Shown here one piece after another: positions 8,279 through 17,014 of a stretch of 52,567 nt of DNA. A model generated the notes under the pieces. It saw only the letters and a list, made by a program, of their open reading frames with translations, ran no database searches and was not told the origin of the DNA. Location: assembly GCA_016206155.1 (NCBI GenBank), contig JACQSC010000006.1, positions 1 through 52,567 on the forward strand, read 5' to 3'. Position 1 is the stretch's first letter; the number at the start of each line of letters is the position of its first letter. The stretch comes from Candidatus Uhrbacteria bacterium. Its GTDB lineage: Bacteria > Patescibacteriota > Patescibacteriia > JACQRZ01. A program made the translations under genes and the position numbers.

Positions 8279-10607
8279 AGAAATGAATGACACTTAATGC
8301 GCCCATGCCATAGAGCAAACCTCTCATCAGTGTCGCTTCATGCGCTCTCCCTTTTTGAAAAAGGGTGCGCATCGTATCGGCTCCACGTATGCAGATTGCG
8401 GCGAGAAGAAACAGATACGCAAGGAGTCCCAAGAGTCCGAGTTTTAACCAAAGGTCGAAATACCCCCATTCAAAGGCGTAGGTGGTGTACGTTCCGCTCT
8501 CGTTTTGCAGGAGTACGCGCGGATCGCGTGACGTATAGGTGAGTGTTTTGCCAAAGCCATGTCCTAACAAGGGGGCTTTCTTGATTTCATCAAGCATGAT
8601 CGGCAAGAGGTTCCAGCGGCTTGCGGCTGCGGCTTCGCTCTCTATATCCTCAACGCGCTCGGTGAGCAGATCAACGGAAAATACGCCATCCCGAGACGGA
8701 AATGGAATTACCGATATCGCGAAGAGCGTCAGCAGTGCGCAAAAGATCCCACCAGCTCCAATGCCAAAAAATCTCACGACTGCCTTGGGCTCATTTTTTA
8801 TGAGTCCGAATATCCCGGCGGAAAAAAGCACAACCATCACAAAGACACCGAGCCAAAAACTGCGCGAAAAGCTCAATATGAGGGAAGCGATAGAGCCAAC
8901 AAGAAGAACACCAAGCCACATATACCGCTTTGCGATATCTCGTATAGAGAAACGCGCAAACCATGCGATATATGAGATGAGAATAAAAAAAAGAAGAACA
9001 ACATACATTTGGCTCTGAAAAAAGATACGATAGAGCGAGTCCATTTGCGTTAATTCACCAACACCGGTGCTCCGAATCCAGCGGTAGACAACCGTTAGGA
9101 TATCATCGCCAAATCCACGATGCCCCATCATATAAAAGATGACTAACACCTTAATGAGGCTCGCGCTCAGAGCGGCGGCGCCAATGGTCAAAAATCGTAT
9201 TATCTGCTCTCTGTGCCGGAGTGCGTCATACAGCACGGGCAGAATGAGAAAAAAGAACCACGCATTTGCATCCGCGAAGATGTACCCTGCGCCATTTCCA
9301 TTGCGAATCGCCTGGACAATGCCAATAAAAACCGCCACGCAAAGAAGAGCATACCAGCCGCGCAGCGACGCATGGCGCAGTGTCACGAGTGACTCACGAC
9401 TGTCCTTGCGGGGAAGATTGTCAATCACATATAAAAGCCACCCCGCAAAAACTGCGCCAAAAAGCACCATGCGCGCAGAGAGCCTCATGTCCCCCGCCAT
9501 CATGGAAAAGAGGTATCCTTTCGACCCTATGATCAATTCTGCAAAAAGGATGGCAACACCGTATTCCGGACGACGGTACGTGATGAGGAGTGTCGCGGCC
9601 GCAATAAATCCCAGCGTTAACGAATCAATGGGTCCGTAAAAATAACCGCCGAGCGAAAAAAGCTCGACTGCGATGATCGCGCACAGTGATCCAATAAACA
9701 GCCGTTTCTGATGAGAAAGTACAGGGACCGGATAGAGCGCGCGCGCCTGCTTCCCTTGTCGGATCAGCGATACCGCAGCATCCATAATGGCGCATACCCC
9801 AACCACGCTGTTCATGACACCCGCAGCAAGCAATCCTGTTGCACCACAATGCTTTTTGAGATACCGCGCGCAGCTTGTAAAAAAAAGGCGCTGCTTTTCA
9901 AGGATCCCCTTTTGCGCAAAACTTTTTCCGCTGTGATGCACGACATGAGTACGGGAAAGATAGACGGTCTTGTATCCTGCGTCATACACTCTTTTACATA
10001 AATCGACCTCGTCAAACCATAAAAAGAAACGTTCATCAAACGTACCCACCGTCTCAAGCGCTGACCGGCGAATCAACAATGCCGCACCATCGGGCTGCTC
10101 AACCTGCTGCTCGTCACGAGTATAATCAAAGTCATCAGCATAATAATTGGCGAGGGGTCTTGGAGCGACCTTCCGTATTTTAAACAGCACGCCTAGCTGT
10201 GATAGTGGCGTTGGAAATCGCTGAATTGATTGTTGGATGCTTCCGTCTGCGTTCTGAATCTGTGGAGCGACGATGCCGACATCCGTGCGCATGTCAAGAT
10301 AGGCAGTCAGTACGCTAACGGTACTTTTCGTGATTTCTGAGTCAGGGTTAAGAAGAAACACATACTCACCCGTGCTATGCTCTATTCCCTGATTACAGGC
10401 TGCGGCAAATCCTCGATTCTCTTTGTTTGCAATGAGTTTGACCTGACCAAACTTTTCCGCTACCATTGCACTGCTTCCATCAACAGAAGCGTTATCGATC
10501 ACAATCACTTCGTGCGGCATGTCTGCGCTATGATCAAAAATTGATCGAAGACAGCGTTCGAGCAATTCCCTAACATTCCATGATACGATAACAAATGATA
10601 CCTTCAT
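8190..10607 (-). CDS. GT2 glycosyltransferase fused to O-antigen ligase/polymerase-like membrane domain
   Basis: N-term VSFVIVSWNVRELLERCLRSIF..LNPDSE..; C-terminal multi-TM region with FSRSFWLGV and GHGFGKTL/WGYFDLWLKLGLLGLLAY. Confidence 0.85.
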   Translation of the reverse strand: MKVSFVIVSWNVRELLERCLRSIFDHSADMPHEVIVIDNASVDGSSAMVAEKFGQVKLIANKENRGFAAACNQGIEHSTGEYVFLLNPDSEITKSTVSVLTAYLDMRTDVGIVAPQIQNADGSIQQSIQRFPTPLSQLGVLFKIRKVAPRPLANYYADDFDYTRDEQQVEQPDGAALLIRRSALETVGTFDERFFLWFDEVDLCKRVYDAGYKTVYLSRTHVVHHSGKSFAQKGILEKQRLFFTSCARYLKKHCGATGLLAAGVMNSVVGVCAIMDAAVSLIRQGKQARALYPVPVLSHQKRLFIGSLCAIIAVELFSLGGYFYGPIDSLTLGFIAAATLLITYRRPEYGVAILFAELIIGSKGYLFSMMAGDMRLSARMVLFGAVFAGWLLYVIDNLPRKDSRESLVTLRHASLRGWYALLCVAVFIGIVQAIRNGNGAGYIFADANAWFFFLILPVLYDALRHREQIIRFLTIGAAALSASLIKVLVIFYMMGHRGFGDDILTVVYRWIRSTGVGELTQMDSLYRIFFQSQMYVVLLFFILISYIAWFARFSIRDIAKRYMWLGVLLVGSIASLILSFSRSFWLGVFVMVVLFSAGIFGLIKNEPKAVVRFFGIGAGGIFCALLTLFAISVIPFPSRDGVFSVDLLTERVEDIESEAAAASRWNLLPIMLDEIKKAPLLGHGFGKTLTYTSRDPRVLLQNESGTYTTYAFEWGYFDLWLKLGLLGLLAYLFLLAAICIRGADTMRTLFQKGRAHEATLMRGLLYGMGALSVIHFFTPYLNHPLGIGIVMIVAVLSERLDSIHS

Positions 10608-11264
10608 ATGGACTCAAGTATACAAAATTCCATCCTCCTAATCAACAAGCCGCCTGGGCCGACATCGCACGATATCGTGAATATGGTGCGAAAGAAAACC
10701 GGCGTCAAGCGCGTGGGACATGCCGGCACGCTTGACCCCTTTGCCGAGGGACTTCTTATTATCCTCGTCGGGCGAGACGCGACAAAACGGCAGGCCGAGT
10801 TTCTTGGCATGGACAAAACATACGAGGCGGCCATTCATCTTGGGGCAACAAGCACGACCGATGACAAAACAGGCGTGATACGCACGGTTTCAATGTATAA
10901 GCCGGTTTATACATTGAAACTTGAGGCGGCGCTCGCCTCTTTTGTCGGCACGTACGACCAGATGCCATCGTCGTTCAGCGCTAAAAAAATAAACGGCAAA
11001 AAAGCATACGAACTTGCGCGCAAAGGTATTCAGCCCGATCTCAAGCCAAAAAAAATAACGATCCATTCGATCGATATTCTTTCGTATCAGTGGCCGCTGT
11101 TGACGATTCGCTGTTCCGTCTCAAGCGGCACATATATCAGAGCGCTCGCTCGCGATATCGGTGAGAAGCTCGGCGTTGGCGCATATGTTGAGAAACTCAA
11201 AAGAACAGCGATCGGACCATACTCCATTGAACAGGCAACCGGTATTGATGAAACGAAGAATTAA
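10608..11264 (+). CDS. truB: tRNA pseudouridine(55) synthase
   Basis: INKPPGPTSHDIVNMVRKKTGVKRVGHAGTLDPFAEGLL; KINGKKAYELAR; SSGTYIRALARDIG. Confidence 0.96.
   Translation: MDSSIQNSILLINKPPGPTSHDIVNMVRKKTGVKRVGHAGTLDPFAEGLLIILVGRDATKRQAEFLGMDKTYEAAIHLGATSTTDDKTGVIRTVSMYKPVYTLKLEAALASFVGTYDQMPSSFSAKKINGKKAYELARKGIQPDLKPKKITIHSIDILSYQWPLLTIRCSVSSGTYIRALARDIGEKLGVGAYVEKLKRTAIGPYSIEQATGIDETKN
10887..10920. repeat. in-frame palindrome inside truB
   Basis: gtttcaatgtataa-gccggt-ttatacattgaaac, 14-bp perfect arms. Confidence 0.95.
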
Positions 11265-11330
11265 GAAGTACGAATTAAGAATAGGGGGGGAACTAAACTG
11301 TAATTCTTAATTCTTGATTCTTGATTCTTC
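11255..11330. repeat. inverted pair of heptamer arrays between convergent genes
   Basis: Left gaagaattaagaagtacgaattaagaat, right aattcttaattcttgattcttgattcttc, 7-bp period; arms pair as an imperfect ~29-bp stem. Confidence 0.9.
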
Positions 11331-12041
11331 TTTAATGCCATGTTTCTCCTGGACAATTTTTTTCCACTTCTCATATCGCTCAATCTGACCGATATGAATG
11401 CCCAGCAGATGCCATGGAATACGGTACATAATTTTTGGAAGCCACTTACTTCTGCCAACACGCACCTCCCTGTCCAAATTCTCACCAAGAGCAAACAACA
11501 CTTCCGGGATATACCATCCCTTTTTGCCGGCAAGGGTCATAGTAAGCCACACATCCCAATCCTGGAATTTCTCAATTGACGGATCAAATTCCGGGTGATC
11601 TCTTTTTCGCACAAGCGATGCGGTATTGATATAGTTCATATTTTTTAGCCGCTCAAGATCAAATGGATAGCTCCTAAATAGCTTACCCTGCCATTCGAAC
11701 GATGAATAGACAAAAGAACATTCCGGGTGCTCTTCAAGGGTGCGAAGCATTTTTCCCAAGCAATTCTTTTTCAAAACAATATCTGCGTCACAGACAAAAA
11801 CATATTCCCCATGGCAAGCCGCTACACCCTCATTTCTGCTTATCTGATTATCGAGATTTTTTTCATGCTTGATATAGGTGACTCGATCAAGGTACGGCTT
11901 GATCACCTCGTCCGTGTTATCTGTTGATCCATCGTTAATATAAATAACTTCAATATCCTTATAGGTTTGAGAAAAAATGCCGTCCAGTGTTCGTGGCAAA
12001 ACTTTTCCTTCGTTTAAAGCGGGGATAATTATAGAGATCAT
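11307..12041 (-). CDS. GT2 family glycosyltransferase
   Basis: MISIIIPALNEGKVLPRTLDGIFSQTYKDIEVIYINDGSTDNT..VFVCDADI. Confidence 0.93.
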   Translation of the reverse strand: MISIIIPALNEGKVLPRTLDGIFSQTYKDIEVIYINDGSTDNTDEVIKPYLDRVTYIKHEKNLDNQISRNEGVAACHGEYVFVCDADIVLKKNCLGKMLRTLEEHPECSFVYSSFEWQGKLFRSYPFDLERLKNMNYINTASLVRKRDHPEFDPSIEKFQDWDVWLTMTLAGKKGWYIPEVLFALGENLDREVRVGRSKWLPKIMYRIPWHLLGIHIGQIERYEKWKKIVQEKHGIKEESRIKN

Positions 12042-12047
12042 GAAAGC

Positions 12048-12078
12048 AGGGGTTAGGGGTTAGGTTCTAGGGGTTAGG
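12048..12078. repeat. heptamer array (GGGGTTA)
   Basis: aggggttaggggttaggttctaggggttagg. Confidence 0.85.
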
Positions 12079-12083
12079 CGGAA

Positions 12084-13208
12084 TTATAAGGAAAGAAGGT
12101 ATTGCAACTTTTCGGCTTGCTTTTTCCACGAGAACTCTTCGGCGACGCGCTTCCTACCCGCATCACCAAAACGCTGCGCCAATCCGGGATCGTGGAGAAT
12201 ACGCAGGATCGCGTGTTGAATAGCCACCACATCTTTTGGTTCAACGAGAAGGCCCGTCACACCATCGTGGATCGCTTCAGGAACGCCGCCAGTGCGCGAA
12301 CCAATCACTGGTTTGCCAAAGCTCTGCGCCTCGAGATACACGATTCCAAAACCCTCGACATCCCCGTCGATATCCACGGGTGTCATAATAAAAGCAAAAG
12401 ATGCCGCATACCATTGCGCGATCGCCCCATCACTCAAGGGCCCCGCGAAATGCACTGATTGTGTTAGGTGTAATTCTTCAACGAGTCCTTCAAGGGTCAC
12501 CCGATATGGACCATCACCAATAATGCAATAGAGAACGTCTGGCCTCTCGGCCAGTATGCCGGGTAATGCCCGCAGTATATACTCGTGGCCCTTCCGCGGC
12601 ACAAGGCGACCTACTGTTATGATGATGCGCTTTTGACGAAATTCATCAGGAACTGCCGCGCTGTTTCCCCCCGCCTCTAACAATGCCGGCACAATGACAG
12701 GAGAGGGATAGATCGATTCAATATGAGACGCGGGAACCCCATATGACTCTGCCACACGCCCTGTTGCGGCACAGTTAACAATAACCCGTTCGGCGCGCTT
12801 GAATATTTTTTTGCAGAGCGTGTACTTCCGCTTATTTTTCTTTGGCAGATGAAGATCCATACCATGCGCAGAAACAATGAAGGGTATGTGCAATAATCGA
12901 GCTACACCCATCGTGGCCGTTCCTACCGGAAGCACTTGCGCGGCAACAATACGTTCGATGCGATATCGACGACACGCCACAGCGATATATAAAAACATGG
13001 GGAGCCAATGCGGATACAGCCAAGAGACAAGCATGCGCCGCCTGATAATTGGATAGCGCGCGCTTCGCTCAGGCATGCCTTTCGGCAAGGAGGGCGCAAG
13101 GACAACAAAAAAGTCAGGCGGCAGCAAATCACCGAGGCGCTCCCAGTATCGGGAGACTCCGCCGAGTGCGGGATAATAATCAAGCGTAACCAATAGTGTT
13201 CTTTTCAT
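12084..13208 (-). CDS. GT4-type glycosyltransferase
   Basis: MKRTLLVTLDYYPALGGVSRYWERL; VGRLVPRKGHEYILRAL; EGFGIVYLEAQSFGKPVIGSRTGGVPEAI. Confidence 0.93.
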   Translation of the reverse strand: MKRTLLVTLDYYPALGGVSRYWERLGDLLPPDFFVVLAPSLPKGMPERSARYPIIRRRMLVSWLYPHWLPMFLYIAVACRRYRIERIVAAQVLPVGTATMGVARLLHIPFIVSAHGMDLHLPKKNKRKYTLCKKIFKRAERVIVNCAATGRVAESYGVPASHIESIYPSPVIVPALLEAGGNSAAVPDEFRQKRIIITVGRLVPRKGHEYILRALPGILAERPDVLYCIIGDGPYRVTLEGLVEELHLTQSVHFAGPLSDGAIAQWYAASFAFIMTPVDIDGDVEGFGIVYLEAQSFGKPVIGSRTGGVPEAIHDGVTGLLVEPKDVVAIQHAILRILHDPGLAQRFGDAGRKRVAEEFSWKKQAEKLQYLLSL

Positions 13209-13209
13209 A

Positions 13210-14658
13210 TCATGACGATCGTTTAAAGAAAGCAGCACGGATCTCCCTCAATTCATGGCCAGTAAGTGTCCGGGTGATAAGAATGCACCCTGCATAGACA
13301 CACGCTCCAACGAAAATCAAAACGCCGAGTGGAGCGCCGCGAAATTCAAGAAGCCCGAGAATAATGGCCATAACGGATGCAGAAAACAAAATCTTTGCCA
13401 CGCGTCCCATAAGAGGTCTGAGCGAAACCGAAAACACCTTTCGCGAAAACCACGCCGAAAGGCATACAAGCGCAATCATCGCAACAACTGATGCAAGCGC
13501 AGAGCCCACCGCTCCGTAGCGATGGATAAAAATAATATTGAACACGATATTAACGAGTGCAACAATTCCCATGACGAAGGTGCCTGTTTTTTGTCGGTTG
13601 GTTGCGGCAAGCAGCGAACCAAAGGGATATGAGAGGTATCCAAAGAGCAAGCTCGCGCCAAGCAATTGAAGTACGGGAATCGTAGGAAGATAATCTGCTC
13701 CATAGAACAGCATAACGATGGATGATGCCGTCATCGTGATGCCAAAACCAATAGGAGCTGATATCAGCAAAAGAAAAAATAGCGCTTTGGAAACAAGATG
13801 CTCAAGCTTATGTGGTGCAGAGGTGCAATAGGAGCTCAGGGCGGGATACAGGCTTGCGGAAAGAGCGGCAGGAATAATGTTAAGGGCCAAAATGAGCTTA
13901 TTACCTGCCGAATACCACCCCACTGCCTGTTCACCAGAAAATTTCGCGAGAAGGATAACGTCGGCAAAGGTATAGATGCGCGAAAAAATCGCCGCGCCGG
14001 CGAAGGGGAGCGAGATAACGGCAAGAAATCGTAGCGTTTTCCAGTTCGGCGCCATCAAAAGCGGAATGCGCGCGCGAAAAAAAACGGTAAAGAGCGCAAA
14101 GGCCAGGTTGACGCAACTGCCGAACAATACGGCATACACAAGTGCAATGACAGGATACCCCATCACGAGAGCAATTGATCCGACAACAACCATCGCCAGA
14201 ACGGCAGCGACTGATCCGATTGATTCATACAGAAGGTTGCGAAATCCTCGCAGCAAAAACCAACATGAATTTGTCATGACATCGATCACCGATGCAACTC
14301 CCGCAACGACAATCATACTGACGAGTTCTTGTGAGTACCCAAACACCACCGCGGAGCCAACAATCAGCCCATACACAACGACTCCAAGCGCAATGCGCGC
14401 CAAGAACATTTGCCCCAAAAAATCCTTTGCCCGCGCGACATCGCGCGCCGTTTCCCGTGTCAGCGCCGATGCAAGCCCCATGTCAATGAGTACGCCAAAC
14501 AACGTCGCAAACGCAAGAGCGGCGCTGTATCTTCCTTGCTCCTCCGGACCGAACACACGCGCGACAATGATAAAATACGCAAGAGTCAATAGCTTTTGCA
14601 TGACGCTTGATGAAAGCGAAAAAAACGAATTTTTTGTCACTGTTTGTGCCGAAATCAT
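13210..14658 (-). CDS. polysaccharide flippase (Wzx/MATE-like)
   Basis: ~12-14 hydrophobic segments; N-term TKNSFFSLSSSVMQKLLTLAYFIIVARVFGPEEQGRYSAALAFATLF. Confidence 0.88.
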   Translation of the reverse strand: MISAQTVTKNSFFSLSSSVMQKLLTLAYFIIVARVFGPEEQGRYSAALAFATLFGVLIDMGLASALTRETARDVARAKDFLGQMFLARIALGVVVYGLIVGSAVVFGYSQELVSMIVVAGVASVIDVMTNSCWFLLRGFRNLLYESIGSVAAVLAMVVVGSIALVMGYPVIALVYAVLFGSCVNLAFALFTVFFRARIPLLMAPNWKTLRFLAVISLPFAGAAIFSRIYTFADVILLAKFSGEQAVGWYSAGNKLILALNIIPAALSASLYPALSSYCTSAPHKLEHLVSKALFFLLLISAPIGFGITMTASSIVMLFYGADYLPTIPVLQLLGASLLFGYLSYPFGSLLAATNRQKTGTFVMGIVALVNIVFNIIFIHRYGAVGSALASVVAMIALVCLSAWFSRKVFSVSLRPLMGRVAKILFSASVMAIILGLLEFRGAPLGVLIFVGACVYAGCILITRTLTGHELREIRAAFFKRSS

Positions 14659-14686
14659 TGCTTCACTATACTCCTGAAAGCTTTTC

Positions 14687-14714
14687 TTGACAAACCTTGA
14701 CTCTTCTCTATACT
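14687..14714 (+). promoter_or_regulatory. sigma70-type promoter
   Basis: TTGACA (14687-14692), 16-bp spacer, TATACT (14709-14714). Confidence 0.6.
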
Positions 14715-14719
14715 TATAG

Positions 14720-14845
14720 TGTGCTGAACATCGCCGATGACCTTCTAATTCTGGCGAAGTTCAGCCAACATCACGAGGGATTATGCTTACGCATAATCCC
14801 TCCCCCCAACAATTAAAACACCCCTTGAAATGGGGTGTTTATTTT
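14720..14845 (+). ncRNA. candidate small structured RNA
   Basis: Promoter at 14687-14714, stem gctgaacatcgcc/ggcgaagttcagc (14723-14735/14753-14765), hairpin gagggattatgc-ttac-gcataatccctc (14775-14802), terminator hairpin; no ORF. Confidence 0.45.
14816..14840. terminator. intrinsic terminator, probably bidirectional
   Basis: aaacacccc ttgaaat ggggtgttt; downstream of rpsI on minus strand and of the candidate RNA on plus strand. Confidence 0.75.
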
Positions 14846-15274
14846 CTAACGCTTTGAGAACTGAGGTGCGCGGCGTGCGCGCTTGAGCCCTGGTTTCTTG
14901 CGCTCCTTCACGCGCGGATCGCGTGTCAGAAGCCCTTCGCCGCGTAGTGTTTTCTTTAATTCCGGATCCATCGCGATAAGTGTGCGGGAAATACCATGTC
15001 TGACAGCCTCTGCCTGCCCACGAAAACCGCCGCCTTCGACTTTGACAGAAACATCGCGTTTCAAGCGCATGTCAACAAGTGTAAGCGGTGTCTGAATAAG
15101 TTGCTGCTCAATGCTCTGCGGGAAATATACATCGAAATTCTTACCATTAATCGTTATCACCCCCGTTCCCTCCATGAGCCGCACGCGCGCAACCGCTTGC
15201 TTGCGGCGTCCAACCGCGCGCCAAAATGAATGCTCGGTCGCTGTGCCTTTTTTCTTTTTTGTATGTTCTTCCAT
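14846..15274 (-). CDS. rpsI: 30S ribosomal protein S9
   Basis: GRRKQAVARVRLMEGTGVITINGKNFDVYF...DPRVKERKKPGLKRARRAPQFSKR. Confidence 0.96.
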   Translation of the reverse strand: MEEHTKKKKGTATEHSFWRAVGRRKQAVARVRLMEGTGVITINGKNFDVYFPQSIEQQLIQTPLTLVDMRLKRDVSVKVEGGGFRGQAEAVRHGISRTLIAMDPELKKTLRGEGLLTRDPRVKERKKPGLKRARRAPQFSKR

Positions 15275-15290
15275 AATAATATTCTGTTTT

Positions 15291-15659
15291 CTAGTCATTG
15301 GAGATATGAAGCCGTTTTATCATTTCCTTTCGCAGCCTATTATCGGGAAGCATCTGGTACACGGCGTGATGAACCACCCACGCAGGATTTTCTCCAAATG
15401 ACGTGGAAAGTTTCTTTGTCCGCAAACCCCCCGGATATCCGGTGTGGTGATGATACACTTTTTGACCCATTTTCTGCCCTGTAAGCTTTACCTTCCCCGC
15501 GTTGCGTACAATAACGATATCGCCCCCATCAATATGAGGCTGAAAGGTTGCCTTGTGCTTTCCGCGCAGGATGGTTGCGATTCGCGTTGCGAGCCGCCCA
15601 AGAACCTTTCCCTCCGCATCGATCTCATGTGTTGCACGTATTTGTTTAATCCTTTGCAT
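15291..15659 (-). CDS. rplM: 50S ribosomal protein L13
   Basis: DAEGKVLGRLATRIATILRGKHKATFQPHIDGGDIVIVRNAGKVKLTGQK. Confidence 0.95.
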   Translation of the reverse strand: MQRIKQIRATHEIDAEGKVLGRLATRIATILRGKHKATFQPHIDGGDIVIVRNAGKVKLTGQKMGQKVYHHHTGYPGGLRTKKLSTSFGENPAWVVHHAVYQMLPDNRLRKEMIKRLHISND

Positions 15660-15694
15660 AGTTGTGCCTTATGACATTCAGCTTTGAGTACAGT

Positions 15695-16048
15695 TCAATT
15701 TATAAATTCAATCACCGCCATCTGCGCTCCATCCCCTTGCCGTGGCGCTTTTTTTATAATACGGGTATACCCCCCCGGACGCGTAGTGTAACGCGGAGAA
15801 AGCTCTTCAAGCACTTTATTTACAGCATTCTCCGTTGGCAGAACCTTCAAGAGCGCGCGGCGCGTAGCAAGCGTATGGTCTCTTCCCTTCGTAATGAGCC
15901 GCTCAGCAAGAGGACGGAGAGCTTTTGCCTTTGCCTCCGTTGTTGTGATCCGCTCATGCATAATGAGCTGAAAGACAAGATTCTTCATCAGCGCCTTTCT
16001 TGCGCTTGCGTTGCGATCCAGTGTTACTTTTTTGTTTCGATGTCTCAT
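15695..16048 (-). CDS. rplQ: 50S ribosomal protein L17
   Basis: MRHRNKKVTLDRNASARKALMKNLVFQLIMHERITTTEAKAKALRPLAERLIT. Confidence 0.97.
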   Translation of the reverse strand: MRHRNKKVTLDRNASARKALMKNLVFQLIMHERITTTEAKAKALRPLAERLITKGRDHTLATRRALLKVLPTENAVNKVLEELSPRYTTRPGGYTRIIKKAPRQGDGAQMAVIEFIN

Positions 16049-16050
16049 AG

Positions 16051-16096
16051 ATTAGTTCGTAGTTCGTAGTTCGTGGTTTCTGCGAACTCTGCTACG
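16051..16096. repeat. heptamer array (TAGTTCG)
   Basis: attagttcgtagttcgtagttcgtgg plus inverted gcgaactctgctacg, between rplQ and rpoA. Confidence 0.8.
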
Positions 16097-16937
16097 TTCC
16101 TTTTTTCGGTCTTCCCTTCTTCTTTGGTTTTTCTGTTTCTGACTCATTTTCTTGTGATGTGTCATCCTCGCCTGTGAGTACAGCCGCCAACTCATCATCA
16201 GACGCCATATCATTATCGGCGCGGGCCTTCCCCTCCTGAAGCGACTGTGCGCCACCACGCATCATAAAGGTAAAATGATCTCGCAAGATGCTGCTTGCCT
16301 CTTCGACCGCTTCCTTTGCGCTTATACTCCCATCGGTTTCAATAGTCAGAACGATTTTGTGAAAGTTTGTCATGTGTCCGACGCGCACATTTTCAACACG
16401 AACTCCCACATTGCGCATTGGGGTAAAAAGCGCGTCAATGGCAATCGTGCCAAGCTCAAGCTTTTCCTTCTCGCGCGCTTCAGTTGGGAAATACGATCGT
16501 CCGCGCTTAACGAAAATCTCCATATCCACTTGCGCGTTCTTGTTGGTCATGGTGCAGAGAACCGTGTCGGGATTCGCAACCTCAACATCGGGATGTGCCT
16601 CAATGTCCGCGCCCGTAACAACACGCTCTCCCTTCGCACGCAAAAACAGCTTTACGGTCTCATCAGTATGAATGCGAAAGCGAAGGCGTTTCAGGTTGAG
16701 AATAATATCAACAACATCCTCCGTAACGTAGGGAATGGTAGAAAATTCATGGGTAACACCCTTGATCTTAACGGCAATTGCCGCGCCGCCGGACAATGAC
16801 GACATCAATACACGCCGAAGCGCGGTACCAATAGTCGTTCCATAGCCGGGAAACAACGGCTCAATCGTAACGATTGTTTCGTTGGGCCCCGCCCCGGACG
16901 CATATTCGATCTTTGTCGGAAGATGGATTTGTTCCAT
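16092..16937 (-). CDS. rpoA: DNA-directed RNA polymerase alpha subunit (no alphaCTD)
   Basis: EPLFPGYGTTIGTALRRVLMSSLSGGAAIAVKIKGVTHEFSTIPYVTEDVVDIILNLKRL; ends after alphaNTD with an acidic/Lys tail. Confidence 0.96.
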   Translation of the reverse strand: MEQIHLPTKIEYASGAGPNETIVTIEPLFPGYGTTIGTALRRVLMSSLSGGAAIAVKIKGVTHEFSTIPYVTEDVVDIILNLKRLRFRIHTDETVKLFLRAKGERVVTGADIEAHPDVEVANPDTVLCTMTNKNAQVDMEIFVKRGRSYFPTEAREKEKLELGTIAIDALFTPMRNVGVRVENVRVGHMTNFHKIVLTIETDGSISAKEAVEEASSILRDHFTFMMRGGAQSLQEGKARADNDMASDDELAAVLTGEDDTSQENESETEKPKKKGRPKKGT

Positions 16938-16941
16938 AGAT

Positions 16942-17008
16942 ATTAGGGGTTAGGGGTTAGGGGTTAGGGGTTAGTAATACTATTCCCTATTACCTAATCC
17001 CTATAATC
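16942..17008. repeat. inverted pair of heptamer arrays
   Basis: attaggggttaggggttaggggttaggggttag then tattccctattacctaatccctataatc, between rpoA and rpsD. Confidence 0.85.
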
Positions 17009-17014
17009 TTAGCG

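Noticed and set aside
14720-14845. SRP 4.5S RNA or other standard housekeeping RNA at the candidate sRNA locus
   Set aside because: No GGAAGGAAGCAGCC-type SRP core or other family motif seen; left as an unclassified candidate.
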